The notes under the pieces are model-generated. The model was not told the origin of the DNA. It worked only from the letters and a program-made list of their open reading frames with translations, and made no database searches. This document shows, in pieces, positions 45,880 to 54,557 of a stretch of 64,000 nucleotides of DNA. Position 1 is the stretch's first letter; every line of letters starts with the position of its first letter. The position numbers were made by a program, and so were the translations under genes. Source of the DNA: Clostridium rectalis (GTDB lineage Bacteria > Bacillota > Clostridia > Clostridiales > Clostridiaceae); assembly GCF_900626095.1 (NCBI RefSeq), contig NZ_UYZZ01000006.1, forward strand, positions 146,377 through 210,376. The letters run 5' to 3'.

Positions 45880-46332
45880 ATGGAATTTATCTTAAAGAGA
45901 TTTGATGAATTAAGTAATTTAGAACTTTATAATATTATAAAAGAAAGAGTAAATGTATTTATAGTAGAGCAAAATTGTTGTTATGAGGAACTAGATGACA
46001 AAGACTTATTGAGTATACATCTTTTTAGGAAAGATGAATTTAATAATATAATAGCCTATTTAAGAATAATACCTATAAGTGAACAAGATAAACACACATA
46101 TATAGGAAGAGTATTGGTTAAGAAAGAATATAGAAATAAAGGCATTTTTTTATCAATGATGAAAGCTGCCCAAGAATTTATTTTTAAGGAATTAGGGGAG
46201 AAAGAGATAAACTTATCAGCTCAAAATTATTTAAGAAACGGATATGAAAAATTAGGGTTTAAAGCGATTTCTAATGTGTATTTAGAGGATGATATTCCAC
46301 ATATAAAAATGGTGAAAAGTCTTAGATTATAA
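45880..46332 (+). CDS. ElaA-like GNAT family N-acetyltransferase
   Basis: 150 residues from ATG 45880, which follows GGAGGAAT; the frame stays open upstream into the tRNA but that part is not coding. The N-terminus LYNIIKERVNVFIVEQNCCYEELDDKD is the ElaA signature (R-x-x-V-F-V-V-E-Q); the acetyl-CoA loop is RVLVKKEYRNKGIFLSMM, and the C-terminus has LSAQNYLRNGYEKLGF. The acetylated substrate is unknown for the family. The gene has no clear own promoter and lies 17 bases after the tRNA terminator. Confidence 0.88.
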   Translation: MEFILKRFDELSNLELYNIIKERVNVFIVEQNCCYEELDDKDLLSIHLFRKDEFNNIIAYLRIIPISEQDKHTYIGRVLVKKEYRNKGIFLSMMKAAQEFIFKELGEKEINLSAQNYLRNGYEKLGFKAISNVYLEDDIPHIKMVKSLRL

Positions 46333-46348
46333 ATCTAAGACTTAATTA
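46317..46348. terminator. Terminator between the ElaA-like and L,D-transpeptidase genes
   Basis: Stem AAGTCTTAGATT (46317-46328) / AATCTAAGACTT (46332-46343) between convergent genes; it overlaps the stop codon region of the acetyltransferase. Confidence 0.7.
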
Positions 46349-47242
46349 TTTATTTTGGATTATACCCCAACAGTTTAATTTAATGTTATTTCCAATCCAG
46401 ACTGAAGTTCCAATTGGAATGTAGTTATATAAATCTTCAACTTCGTTATTAAACATACGGACACAACCTAGGGAAGCATTTGTCCCTATAGAATAAGGGT
46501 TAGAATTTCCATGTATCCCATAAGTACCACCCCCATCAAGTGAAAGTCCAAGCCAACGTTTACCTAATGGATTTTCAGGTGTTCCACCAGCTATACTGGT
46601 ATTGTTTTTAGGATTTATCCAAGTGGGATTAACTATTTTTGTAGCTATTGTAAATTTACCTTCAGGAGTAGAAGATGGATTAAATCCAGCGGCAATAGGA
46701 TATTTTTTATATATTTTTTTATCCTTATATACAGTTAATATTCTAGTATCTTTATTTATAACAATTGAATAATCATTAGTAAAGTTATTAGGCAAAGTGT
46801 CTTTAGCTAAGGTTTCTCTTTTAATTAAATAATCCACAGTTTCAGGTCCAATAATTCCATCTGCATTAATATTTCTAGAACTTTGAAATCTTAAAATTGA
46901 TTTTCTTAAGTTCAGTTCTTTATCACTAAATTCATTTGTATAAAAATTTAATTCTTTTAATATTTTTATATAATCTTCTTTAGTATATTTTACTTTAGAT
47001 TTGGCTTGTTGTTTTGTTTTTTTAGAAGTGGCAAGTTCTTTTCTAGTAATTTTATTAGATTCTTTTGAGGGTTTTTTAATTTTTCCTGATAACAGTTTAT
47101 CTGTAGATGTAGTGAAATTATTTTTAGATTCATAATCAGAGTCTTTTATAAAAATGCTATAGCTTATTTTAAATGATGTATAAAAACATATGAATGATAA
47201 TAAAAGTATTATTGCCATAAAGGAATTTCGTTTCTTAAACAT
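46346..47242 (-). CDS. L,D-transpeptidase (YkuD domain) with peptidoglycan-binding domain
   Basis: 298 residues. One N-terminal membrane helix (about 8-30), a Lys/Ser-rich linker (about 40-85), a PG_binding_1 domain (about 88-140; ILRFQSSRNINADGIIGPETV) and a YkuD catalytic domain (about 155-295). The catalytic motif is YGIHGNSNPYSIG followed by SLGCVRM with the nucleophilic cysteine, both intact. It forms 3-3 (L,D) cross-links or attaches proteins to peptidoglycan outside the membrane. Single gene; start ATG at 47242 with AAGGAG on the minus strand. Confidence 0.92.
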   Translation of the reverse strand: MFKKRNSFMAIILLLSFICFYTSFKISYSIFIKDSDYESKNNFTTSTDKLLSGKIKKPSKESNKITRKELATSKKTKQQAKSKVKYTKEDYIKILKELNFYTNEFSDKELNLRKSILRFQSSRNINADGIIGPETVDYLIKRETLAKDTLPNNFTNDYSIVINKDTRILTVYKDKKIYKKYPIAAGFNPSSTPEGKFTIATKIVNPTWINPKNNTSIAGGTPENPLGKRWLGLSLDGGGTYGIHGNSNPYSIGTNASLGCVRMFNNEVEDLYNYIPIGTSVWIGNNIKLNCWGIIQNK

Positions 47243-47467
47243 TTACCAATCTCCTTTATAATTGTTTATTAATAAATTTAAATTAATTTATAAGAATTCG
47301 TATTAATATAAAAATATTACAGTAATATAAAATTATTACTATAGTAGGCAATATTAAATAAATGTAATTCTATATAATATTTATACGGGAAACTATACAT
47401 ATAAGTACCAAAAATATGAAATTAAATAAAAAGCTTCAAGAAATTTTATACAAATATGGTTTATATA

Positions 47468-47496
47468 TTGTAATATGGAAAATAAAATGATAAAAT
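47468..47496 (+). promoter_or_regulatory. Putative promoter of the glycerol-3-phosphate oxidation operon
   Basis: TTGTAA at 47468-47473 and TAAAAT at 47491-47496 with a 17-base spacer. Transcription would start near 47503, giving a leader of about 100 bases. The 225 bases before it (47243-47467) are AT-rich with no feature I can support. Confidence 0.55.
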
Positions 47497-47530
47497 ATAA
47501 ATATAATTTAATAAAAAATAGGCGGAGTAC

Positions 47531-47583
47531 AAGAGAGCCAAATTTTAAGGTATTTTTTACCTTAAGTTTGTGCTCTTTTTTTT
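47531..47583 (+). terminator. Leader terminator before the glycerol-3-phosphate operon
   Basis: A long hairpin: AAGAGAGC pairs with GTGCTCTT, and the inner TTAAGGTA with TACCTTAA, with loop TTTTTT, followed by eight T residues. It sits between the promoter and the ribosome binding site, so it is an attenuation site. In Bacillus, GlpP antiterminates such a terminator before glpD; the same role here is inferred. Confidence 0.75.
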
Positions 47584-47606
47584 ATTTTTAAAAGGGAGGT
47601 TTATTT

Positions 47607-49046
47607 ATGTATGATGTAATAATTGTTGGGGCTGGCGTTACTGGATGTGCTATTGCTAGAGAATTATCAAAATATAAATTAAACATTTGTGTATTAGAAA
47701 AGTGTAATGATGTGGGAATGGGAACATCAAAAGCCAATAGTGCAATTGTACATGCTGGAGAAGATCCAGTTCCAGGATCATTAAAAGCTAAACTTAATAT
47801 TAGAGGAAATCAATTATATGAAAAATTTTCACAGGAATTGAATTTTCCATTTAAAAGAAATGGATCATTAGTTTTATGCTTTGATGAAAACGATATGGAG
47901 AAACTTTTAAACTTAAAGGAACAGGGAGAAAAAAATGGTGTTCCGGGTATGGAAATATTAAATAGAGAAGAAGTATTAAAAATGGAACCTAATCTTTCAG
48001 ATAAAGTAGTAGCAGCGTTGTATTTGCCTACAGGAGGAATAACATGTCCTTTTAATGTAACAATTGCCCTGGCAGAAAACGCATATACAAATGGTGTTAA
48101 ATTCAACCTAAATACAGAGGTCTCAGGGATAGTTAAAGTAGAAGACAGATACATTATAAAAACCAACAAGGGAGAATTTCAGACTAACGTTGTTGTAAAT
48201 GCAGCAGGACTTTTTTCTGATGATTTAAATAATATGATTAGCAATGACAAGATAAATATTATTCCTAGAAAAGGTGAATATTGCTTATTTGATAAAGAAG
48301 TAGGCAACTACGTAACAAAAACTTTATTTCAACTTCCCACTAAATTAGGCAAAGGGGTTTTGGTTACACCAACAGTACATGGTAATTTATTAGTTGGACC
48401 TGATGCACAGGATTTAGAAGACAAATATGATTTAAATACAAAACAAGAGGCATTAGATTTTATATTAAATAAGGCGAAACTTAGTGTACAGGATGTACCT
48501 ATGTCAAAAATTATCACATCATTTTCAGGGCTTAGAGCGCATGGAAGTACTGGAGATTTTATAATTGGTGAGGTAAAGGATGCTAAAAATTTCATAAATG
48601 CTGCAGCTATAGAATCACCAGGTCTTACCAGTGCACCGGCTATAGGTGAAATGATAGCTGAAATTATCGTGGATAAGTTATCCCCAAAGAAAAATGTGAA
48701 TTTTAATCCATATAGAAAAGGTATAGTTAAATTTGATGAATTAAACAATAGGGAAAGAGAGAATCTAATAAAACAAAATCCTTCCTATGGTAAAATTATA
48801 TGTAGATGTGAAACTGTAACTGAGGCAGAAATTATAGATTCTATAAAAAGACCTTTAGGAGCGAGAGATATGGATGGAGTTAAAAGAAGAACCAGAGCAG
48901 GAATGGGTAGATGTCAATCAGGTTTTTGTACTCCAAAAATAGTTGATATTCTTTCAAGAGAGTTAAAGCAAATGCCAAATGAAGTTACTAAGTTTGGTAA
49001 TGAATCTAGACTGCTAATTGGTGGAAAGAATAAGGAAAATATTTAA
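47607..49046 (+). CDS. FAD-dependent oxidoreductase with BFD-like [2Fe-2S] domain, GlpA-type (glycerol-3-phosphate dehydrogenase family)
   Basis: 479 residues. The N-terminal FAD-binding DAO domain has VIIVGAGVTGCAIARELS and SKANSAIVHAGED; IITSFSGLRAHGSTGDFIIG is near residue 300. The C-terminal BFD-like domain (about 397-455) has cysteines in ICRCETVTEAE and GRCQSGFCTP, expected to bind a [2Fe-2S] cluster. The set DAO-BFD oxidoreductase, pyridine nucleotide-type oxidoreductase and DUF1667 protein is the common Firmicute form of anaerobic glycerol-3-phosphate dehydrogenase; substrate is inferred from this. First gene of three, spacing 18 and 5 bases, behind a leader terminator. Confidence 0.85.
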   Translation: MYDVIIVGAGVTGCAIARELSKYKLNICVLEKCNDVGMGTSKANSAIVHAGEDPVPGSLKAKLNIRGNQLYEKFSQELNFPFKRNGSLVLCFDENDMEKLLNLKEQGEKNGVPGMEILNREEVLKMEPNLSDKVVAALYLPTGGITCPFNVTIALAENAYTNGVKFNLNTEVSGIVKVEDRYIIKTNKGEFQTNVVVNAAGLFSDDLNNMISNDKINIIPRKGEYCLFDKEVGNYVTKTLFQLPTKLGKGVLVTPTVHGNLLVGPDAQDLEDKYDLNTKQEALDFILNKAKLSVQDVPMSKIITSFSGLRAHGSTGDFIIGEVKDAKNFINAAAIESPGLTSAPAIGEMIAEIIVDKLSPKKNVNFNPYRKGIVKFDELNNRERENLIKQNPSYGKIICRCETVTEAEIIDSIKRPLGARDMDGVKRRTRAGMGRCQSGFCTPKIVDILSRELKQMPNEVTKFGNESRLLIGGKNKENI

Positions 49047-49064
49047 TGGTGTGGAGGGATTTAA

Positions 49065-50330
49065 ATGATGGAATATGATATGGTCATAATTGGTGGTGGA
49101 CCTGCAGGACTTGCAGCTGCAATTTCTGCAAAAGAAGAAGGGATAGAAGATATATTAATATTGGAGAGGGATAGTCAATTAGGTGGAATATTAAATCAAT
49201 GTATTCATAATGGATTTGGTCTTCATACGTTTAAGGAAGAATTAACGGGACCTGAATATTCTCATAGATATATAAAAAAAGTATTAGATATGAAAATTTC
49301 GTACAAATTAAATACTATGGTAATAGGTCTTGATAGTGATAAAATTATTACTGCAGTTAATGGAGAGGATGGAATACTAGAAATTAAGGCAAAGGCAATA
49401 ATACTTGCTATGGGTTGTAGGGAGAGACCAAGAGGAGCATTAAATATACCTGGAAGTAGATGTGCAGGTATATTTACAGCAGGTACTGCTCAAAAATTTG
49501 TAAATGTAGAAGGGTATATGCCAGGGAAAGAGGTAATTGTGCTTGGTTCAGGAGATATAGGACTTATAATGGCAAGAAGAATGACTTTAGAGGGTGCAAA
49601 AGTAAAGGCTGTAGTTGAACTTATGCCATATTCTAGTGGACTTAAAAGAAACATAGTACAATGTTTAGATGATTTTGATATACCACTAAAGTTAAGTCAT
49701 ACAGTTATAGATATAAAAGGAAAAGATAGATTAGAGGGAGTAACAATAGCTAAAGTTGATAAAAATAGAAAGCCTGTAAAAGGAACTGAAGAGTATATTT
49801 CTTGTGATACGCTATTATTATCAGTTGGTCTTATACCGGAGAATGAATTATCAAGAAATGCTGATGTTAAATTATCTAAAGTTACTAATGGACCGGTTGT
49901 AAATGAAAGTCTTGAAACAAATATAGAAGGAATATTTGCTTGTGGAAATGTATTGCATGTGCATGATTTAGTAGACAATGTAAGTATAGAAAGTCATATG
50001 GCTGGTAAAAATGCAGCTAAATATATCAAGGGTATGAATTTTAAAAATAAAAAAGATGCTATTATTGTAGAGGCTGTGGATGGTGCAAGATACACTGTGC
50101 CTAAATTTATTAACCCGGACAATATAGACAAGTTTGTAGAAATTAGATTTAGAGTTGGGAATGTATTTAAGAATAAAGCAATTGCAATATATTTTGATGA
50201 TTCTAGGGAACTAAAATTAAAGAAGAGAATACTTACTCCAGGTGAAATGGAACAAGTTAGAATCACTAGGGCAATGCTTGATAAGTATCCTCGATGTAAG
50301 AAAATTACTATTAAAGTAGAGGAGGAGTAA
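49065..50330 (+). CDS. FAD/NAD(P)-dependent oxidoreductase (second subunit of GlpA-type complex)
   Basis: 421 residues. FAD-binding VIIGGGPAGLAAAISAKEEG at the N-terminus, LGGILNQCIHNGFGLHTF next (characteristic of this subfamily), the NAD-binding GSGDIGLIMARRMTLEGA near 163-180, and TNIEGIFACGNVLHVHDLVD for the second FAD contact. It has no redox disulfide (C-x4-C) of thioredoxin reductases. It probably passes electrons between the flavin partner upstream and an acceptor. Middle gene of the operon; a second in-frame ATG follows immediately. Confidence 0.85.
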   Translation: MMEYDMVIIGGGPAGLAAAISAKEEGIEDILILERDSQLGGILNQCIHNGFGLHTFKEELTGPEYSHRYIKKVLDMKISYKLNTMVIGLDSDKIITAVNGEDGILEIKAKAIILAMGCRERPRGALNIPGSRCAGIFTAGTAQKFVNVEGYMPGKEVIVLGSGDIGLIMARRMTLEGAKVKAVVELMPYSSGLKRNIVQCLDDFDIPLKLSHTVIDIKGKDRLEGVTIAKVDKNRKPVKGTEEYISCDTLLLSVGLIPENELSRNADVKLSKVTNGPVVNESLETNIEGIFACGNVLHVHDLVDNVSIESHMAGKNAAKYIKGMNFKNKKDAIIVEAVDGARYTVPKFINPDNIDKFVEIRFRVGNVFKNKAIAIYFDDSRELKLKKRILTPGEMEQVRITRAMLDKYPRCKKITIKVEEE

Positions 50331-50335
50331 AGAGT

Positions 50336-50701
50336 ATGAAAACTAGATCATTAACTTGTATAGGATGTCCTATGGGGTGTCCGCTAAAAGTGGAGTTGAA
50401 TAATGGAAAGGTTTTAAAAGTTACAGGTAATAGTTGCCCTATAGGTATAGAGTATGCAAAAAAAGAGTGTACAAATCCAAAGAGAATAGTTACTTCTTCA
50501 GTATTTGTTGAGGAAGGAGAGGTAGACATACTACCTGTAAAGACTAAAGAAGATATACCTAAAAATAAGATTTTTGATTGCATAAAAAGTTTAAAGGGAA
50601 TTGTAGTTAAAGCTCCGGTGGAAATAGGGGATATAATAGTAAAGGATGTACTAGGTACTGGAGTGGATATTATAGCTACAAGAAGCATCCATAAAAAATG
50701 A
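50336..50701 (+). CDS. DUF1667 protein, small partner of the GlpA-type oxidoreductases
   Basis: 121 residues. The N-terminal cysteine cluster LTCIGCPMGCPLKVE (C-x2-C-x3-C) with a later cysteine (GNSCPIG) and C-T-N-P-K-R matches DUF1667 and recalls the Fe-S site of molybdopterin enzymes. It always occurs next to the two oxidoreductases upstream and is probably an iron-sulfur electron-transfer subunit; this is inferred. Starts 5 bases after the previous gene, with GGAGGAG inside that gene's end. Last gene of the operon. Confidence 0.85.
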   Translation: MKTRSLTCIGCPMGCPLKVELNNGKVLKVTGNSCPIGIEYAKKECTNPKRIVTSSVFVEEGEVDILPVKTKEDIPKNKIFDCIKSLKGIVVKAPVEIGDIIVKDVLGTGVDIIATRSIHKK

Positions 50702-50716
50702 TTAATTTATGCTATT

Positions 50717-50759
50717 TGTAAAGAGTGTTTAAAATAGTTTTTTAAAACACTCTTTACAG
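50717..50759. terminator. Bidirectional terminator between the DUF1667 and RusA-like genes
   Basis: A stem of about 17 bases, TGTAAAGAGTGTTT / AAACACTCTTTACA with A/T tracts in the loop side, between convergent genes; it overlaps the end of the RusA-like gene. Confidence 0.75.
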
Positions 50760-51346
50760 ATATGTAAAGTACCTTTATTTGCAGAGATAGCCTGTTCCTT
50801 TTTAATAGATTTATCACATATATCACAGCAAAATTTATTAGAATTTTTTTGTGATGGAATTAATGTTTTTGCATTATTTTTTTTATTGGCAGGTGGTTCA
50901 TATTCTATTGGATCATCTGCAACTTTTTTGCTTTTAATGGAATAACTTACTTCGTAAGTACTTTCACCGAATAGTTCTAATTCAAATCTAGGATTTTCCT
51001 TGTCATAAAACTCTTCTATTACAATTTTTCGTATCTGTGCATCATTAACTATTAATCCACTTTTTTCGATACCGTCAAATATACTTTTAGTTATATTATT
51101 CGTATCCGGATGACGTTTCGAACTTTTGTAATATACTTTTAATATGGCGATCAAGGCTTCTGAAAGTACTATATTAGGATTTTGCAATCTTGCACAATAA
51201 GCTATTTCTTCTTCATATATTGCATATCTATCATGGTATTTACCAGAGTTATATGGTAAAATAGCTCGTCCATTTAAATTAAATAGTTTAAAGTTTGATT
51301 TAGATATAGGAGAGCCTTTTACAATTACTTTTGCATAATTTTTCAT
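50729..51346 (-). CDS. RusA-like Holliday junction resolvase family protein with C-terminal zinc finger
   Basis: 205 residues from ATG 51346 (AAGGTGAT just upstream; the in-frame GTG at 51355 is inside that site). Residues 1-130 match the RusA fold: SPISKSNF, then HPDTNNITKSIFDGIEKSGLIVNDAQIRK. Compared with the family core D-x-D-N-x-x-K, Asp81 and Lys87 are present but the second Asp is Asn83; Asp102 is kept. A linker (about 140-170) leads to a C4 zinc finger (Cys174, Cys177, Cys197, Cys200). RusA is a Holliday junction endonuclease mostly seen in phages; no phage gene is near. Activity is uncertain. Confidence 0.8.
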   Translation of the reverse strand: MKNYAKVIVKGSPISKSNFKLFNLNGRAILPYNSGKYHDRYAIYEEEIAYCARLQNPNIVLSEALIAILKVYYKSSKRHPDTNNITKSIFDGIEKSGLIVNDAQIRKIVIEEFYDKENPRFELELFGESTYEVSYSIKSKKVADDPIEYEPPANKKNNAKTLIPSQKNSNKFCCDICDKSIKKEQAISANKGTLHICKECFKKLF

Positions 51347-51546
51347 TAAAATCACCTTAATTATTAGTTAATATATTTATAATTACTTATTACCTTATAT
51401 GTTATCATTTTATATTAAGGTATTTCAATGGAAACATTGATAATAACACTTTAATAAAGTATAATGTTGTTTATTAAAACTTTAAAATTGTTGATAATGT
51501 TCATAAGATAGATTTAATATGTGGATAAAATAAGTGAGGTAGAGAT

Positions 51547-52572
51547 ATGGAAAAGGATATAAAAATACTTGCTATAGAAAGTAGTTGTGATGAAACTTCT
51601 GCTGCAGTAGTGGTAAACGGAAGGGAAGTTTTATCTAATGTAATATCATCACAAATAGATATACATAAAAAATTTGGAGGGGTTGTTCCAGAAGTTGCTT
51701 CAAGAAAACATATAGAAGTTATAAGCGCAGTGGTACAAGAGTCCTTAGATATTGCGAAGGTTTCCTTAGAAGATATAGATGCAGTAGGTGTTACTTATGG
51801 TCCAGGACTTGTAGGAGCACTTCTTGTGGGATTACAATATGCAAAAGGCCTTTCATATGCTATAGATAAACCTTTAATAGGAGTTAACCATATTGAGGGA
51901 CATATTAGTGCTAATTTTATTGAATATAAAGAATTAAAGCCACCTTTTGTTTGTCTTGTAGTATCAGGAGGACATACTTTTATAGTTTATATGAAGGATT
52001 TTGGTGAATTTGAAGTAATGGGGGAAACCAGAGATGATGCTGCAGGAGAAGCGTATGATAAAGTAGCTAGAGCAATAGGGCTTGGATATCCAGGAGGTCC
52101 AAAGATAGATAAATTAGCTAAAGAAGGAAATGAAAAAGCTATAAAATTTCCTAGAGCTAATTTTCATGATGATAATTCTTTGGATTTTTCTTTTAGTGGA
52201 GTTAAATCTTCAGTTCTTAACTATATAAATAATATGAAAATGAAAGAGGTAGAGGTTAATAAGGCAGATGTAGCAGCATCCTTTCAAAAGTCTGTGGTAG
52301 ATTTTTTAGTGGATAATGCTATGAAGGCTTGTGAAATAAAAAAGGTAGATAAGATTGCTATGGCAGGAGGAGTAGCTTCTAATTCTTGTCTTAGATATTC
52401 ACTTGTAAAAGAGGGAGAGAAAAGAGGAATAAAAGTACTTTTCCCTGAACCTATATTATGTACAGATAATGCTGCTATGATAGGCAGTGCTGCTTATTTT
52501 GAGTTGCAAAGAGGAAGAGCAGCTGACTTAAATTTAAATGCTATACCTAATTTAAAACTAGGGGAAAGATAA
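51547..52572 (+). CDS. tsaD: tRNA N6-adenosine threonylcarbamoyltransferase TsaD
   Basis: 341 residues, standard length. ASKHA motifs: [16 protein letters not shown] at the N-terminus, [16 protein letters not shown], the iron-binding HIEGH (His115, His119), [27 protein letters not shown], and [12 protein letters not shown]. It transfers the threonylcarbamoyl group to A37 of tRNAs reading ANN codons, with TsaB and TsaE (genes at 40900-42062 on the other strand). Single gene here with a terminator at 52571-52600. Confidence 0.96.
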   Translation: MEKDIKILAIESSCDETSAAVVVNGREVLSNVISSQIDIHKKFGGVVPEVASRKHIEVISAVVQESLDIAKVSLEDIDAVGVTYGPGLVGALLVGLQYAKGLSYAIDKPLIGVNHIEGHISANFIEYKELKPPFVCLVVSGGHTFIVYMKDFGEFEVMGETRDDAAGEAYDKVARAIGLGYPGGPKIDKLAKEGNEKAIKFPRANFHDDNSLDFSFSGVKSSVLNYINNMKMKEVEVNKADVAASFQKSVVDFLVDNAMKACEIKKVDKIAMAGGVASNSCLRYSLVKEGEKRGIKVLFPEPILCTDNAAMIGSAAYFELQRGRAADLNLNAIPNLKLGER

Positions 52573-52600
52573 GGATTCACTTTGGTGAGTCCTTATTTTT
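52571..52600 (+). terminator. Terminator after tsaD
   Basis: Stem AAGGATTCAC (52571-52580) / GTGAGTCCTT (52585-52594) with a T-run; one G-T mismatch or wobble in the stem. Confidence 0.8.
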
Positions 52601-52924
52601 ATTCATTGCAATTTAATGATTTACTATGTAAAAGTAAGTAAGAAGTACTTACAGTTAAAAAAATAAATATGAAATAGGTTACATTAATTCTGAAAAATGA
52701 ATTTTAGGAAAATATAAATTGCAAAAAAATTATTGCCCATTTATAATGAATAATAATTAACAATACTTAATTAAATATTTCTAATGCATGCAAATCTTAT
52801 AACATATCTAATTTTTTTATAAATTACGTAAATCAACAATATTATAATAGTAACTTTAAAATGGGGCTTTAAAGTTGCATATTATATTTATATATTGCAA
52901 AACTATAAATTTAGGGGGGGTACA
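52601..52924. other. Upstream region of the opp operon
   Basis: About 320 AT-rich bases. Two elements can be pointed out: a CodY-like box with three mismatches (52700-52714) and a 9-base inverted repeat AACTTTAAA / TTTAAAGTT (52852-52860, 52868-52876). A TATAAT at 52843-52848 could be a -10 box but lacks a good -35. No ORF is credible. Confidence 0.45.
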
Positions 52925-54499
52925 ATGAAAAGAAAAGTTCTTGCGTTAATAATAACTACGGCAGTTGTTTTTACAGTATTTTTATCAGCATGTGGAAAGA
53001 GTAAAAAAGTTAAAACTGATGATATATCCAGAGGAAAGACTCTTATATATGCTCAGGGGGCTGATCCTAGAGGATTAGATCCAGCATATGTAGATGATGG
53101 TGAATCTGCTAAAATTATAGCAAATATTTATGAAGGACTAGTTAAATACAAAGAAAACTCTACTGAGTTAGAACCATGCTTGGCTAAAGAATGGACAGTA
53201 AGCAAGGATGGTAAAGAATATACTTTTAAATTAAGAGAGGGAGTAAAGTTTCATGATGGTACTGACTTTAATGCAGATGCTGTAAAATACAATATAGAAA
53301 GACAGCTTCCACCAAAAGTCAAGGAAGATATGCCATATGCATCCTTTACTTTTGGAGAAGTAAAAAAAGTTGAAAAGGTTGATGACTTTACAATAAAAAT
53401 TATATTAAAGGAACCATATACACCATTTTTAGCTAATTTAGCAATGTGTCTTGCAGCTCCAATTTGTAGTCCTGATGCCATAGAAAAAAACAAAGGAAAT
53501 ATTAATGAATATCCTATAGGAACAGGCCCATTTAAATTCATGGAGTGGAAAAAGGGGGAAGTTATAACATTAGAAAAAAATAAAAATTATTGGGGAGATA
53601 AGGCTAAGTTAGATAAGGTAATATTTAAATTCACAAAGGAAAATTCAGTACGTGCCAGTGAACTTATGACAGGTTCTATAGATATAATGGATGGAGTAGA
53701 CCCAAATGATGTAGGAAAAATTAAGGAAAGTAAAATGAATATATTAAACGAAAAGGGTATGAATATAAACTATATGGCATTTAATTGTGCTAGACCTCCT
53801 TTTAATGATGTTAGATTAAGGCAAGCAGTAAATTATTCTATAAACAAGGAGGAATTGGTTAAGTATTTGTATCAAGGTTTTGCGGATGTGGCATATACCT
53901 CTTTGCCATCTTTTATTCCAGGTTTTAATGATAAAATCAAATCTTATGAATATAGTCCTGACAAGGCAAAGCGAATTTTGAAGGAAAAAGGAAAGGAAAA
54001 TTTACAAATCAAAATTGTGACATACTCAAATCCAAGACCCTATAATCCTGTGAATGGTCAAAAGTTGGCAGAAGCTGTTCAAAATTATTTATCTAAAGTA
54101 GGTATAAAGGCTAACATTGATGTTTATCCTTGGAAGGAATACAAAGAAAAGGTGGAGCAGGGTGAAGGAGATATACTATTTTATGGATGGACAGGTGATA
54201 ATGGAGATGCGGATAATTTTTTATCTTTATTTGATTCAAAAGAAATTAAATCATCTCTAAATTCAGCTAAGTATATTAATAAAAAGGTAGATCAGTTACT
54301 TGCCAAGGCTAGAAAAACTCCTAATGGGGAAGAAAGAAATAACATATATAAAGAGATACAAAATTTAACTAATAAAGATGCACCTTGGTTTCCTATATCT
54401 TATGCAAAAGACATGGCAGCATATTCTCCAAAGGTGAAAAATTTTAAGATGCATCCTACTGGAGTAGTATTTTTGAAAAATGTAGATAAAGATTATTAA
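52925..54499 (+). CDS. oppA: Oligopeptide/dipeptide ABC transporter, substrate-binding lipoprotein
   Basis: 524 residues from ATG 52925 (GGGGGGG upstream). The lipoprotein signal peptide ends at LSAC. SBP_bac_5 family sequences are clear: LDPAYVDDGESAKIIANIYEGLVKY near the mature N-terminus (only the core is diagnostic), YTFKLREGVKFHDGTDFNAD, NEYPIGTGPFKF and FNDVRLRQAVNYSINKEEL. It captures peptides outside the membrane and delivers them to OppBC. First gene of oppABCDF. A hairpin after its stop probably protects or partly terminates its mRNA, giving more binding protein than permease. The exact ligand (dipeptide, oligopeptide or another peptide-like solute) is not clear from sequence. Confidence 0.9.
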   Translation: MKRKVLALIITTAVVFTVFLSACGKSKKVKTDDISRGKTLIYAQGADPRGLDPAYVDDGESAKIIANIYEGLVKYKENSTELEPCLAKEWTVSKDGKEYTFKLREGVKFHDGTDFNADAVKYNIERQLPPKVKEDMPYASFTFGEVKKVEKVDDFTIKIILKEPYTPFLANLAMCLAAPICSPDAIEKNKGNINEYPIGTGPFKFMEWKKGEVITLEKNKNYWGDKAKLDKVIFKFTKENSVRASELMTGSIDIMDGVDPNDVGKIKESKMNILNEKGMNINYMAFNCARPPFNDVRLRQAVNYSINKEELVKYLYQGFADVAYTSLPSFIPGFNDKIKSYEYSPDKAKRILKEKGKENLQIKIVTYSNPRPYNPVNGQKLAEAVQNYLSKVGIKANIDVYPWKEYKEKVEQGEGDILFYGWTGDNGDADNFLSLFDSKEIKSSLNSAKYINKKVDQLLAKARKTPNGEERNNIYKEIQNLTNKDAPWFPISYAKDMAAYSPKVKNFKMHPTGVVFLKNVDKDY

Positions 54500-54507
54500 A
54501 GGAATAT

Positions 54508-54531
54508 ACCCCGTTTAATACGGGGTTTCTA
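54508..54531 (+). terminator. Intercistronic hairpin between oppA and oppB
   Basis: ACCCCGT (54508-54514) / ACGGGGT (54520-54526) followed by TTCTAT. The tail is poor in T, so it is probably a partial terminator or an mRNA stabiliser rather than the operon end. Confidence 0.6.
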
Positions 54532-54557
54532 TATAAGTAGTTATAGGGGGTAGGGGT

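Noticed and set aside
50729..51346. Prophage remnant indicated by the RusA-like gene
   Set aside because: No integrase, portal, terminase, repressor or att-like repeats nearby, and flanking genes are core metabolism and tRNA modification.
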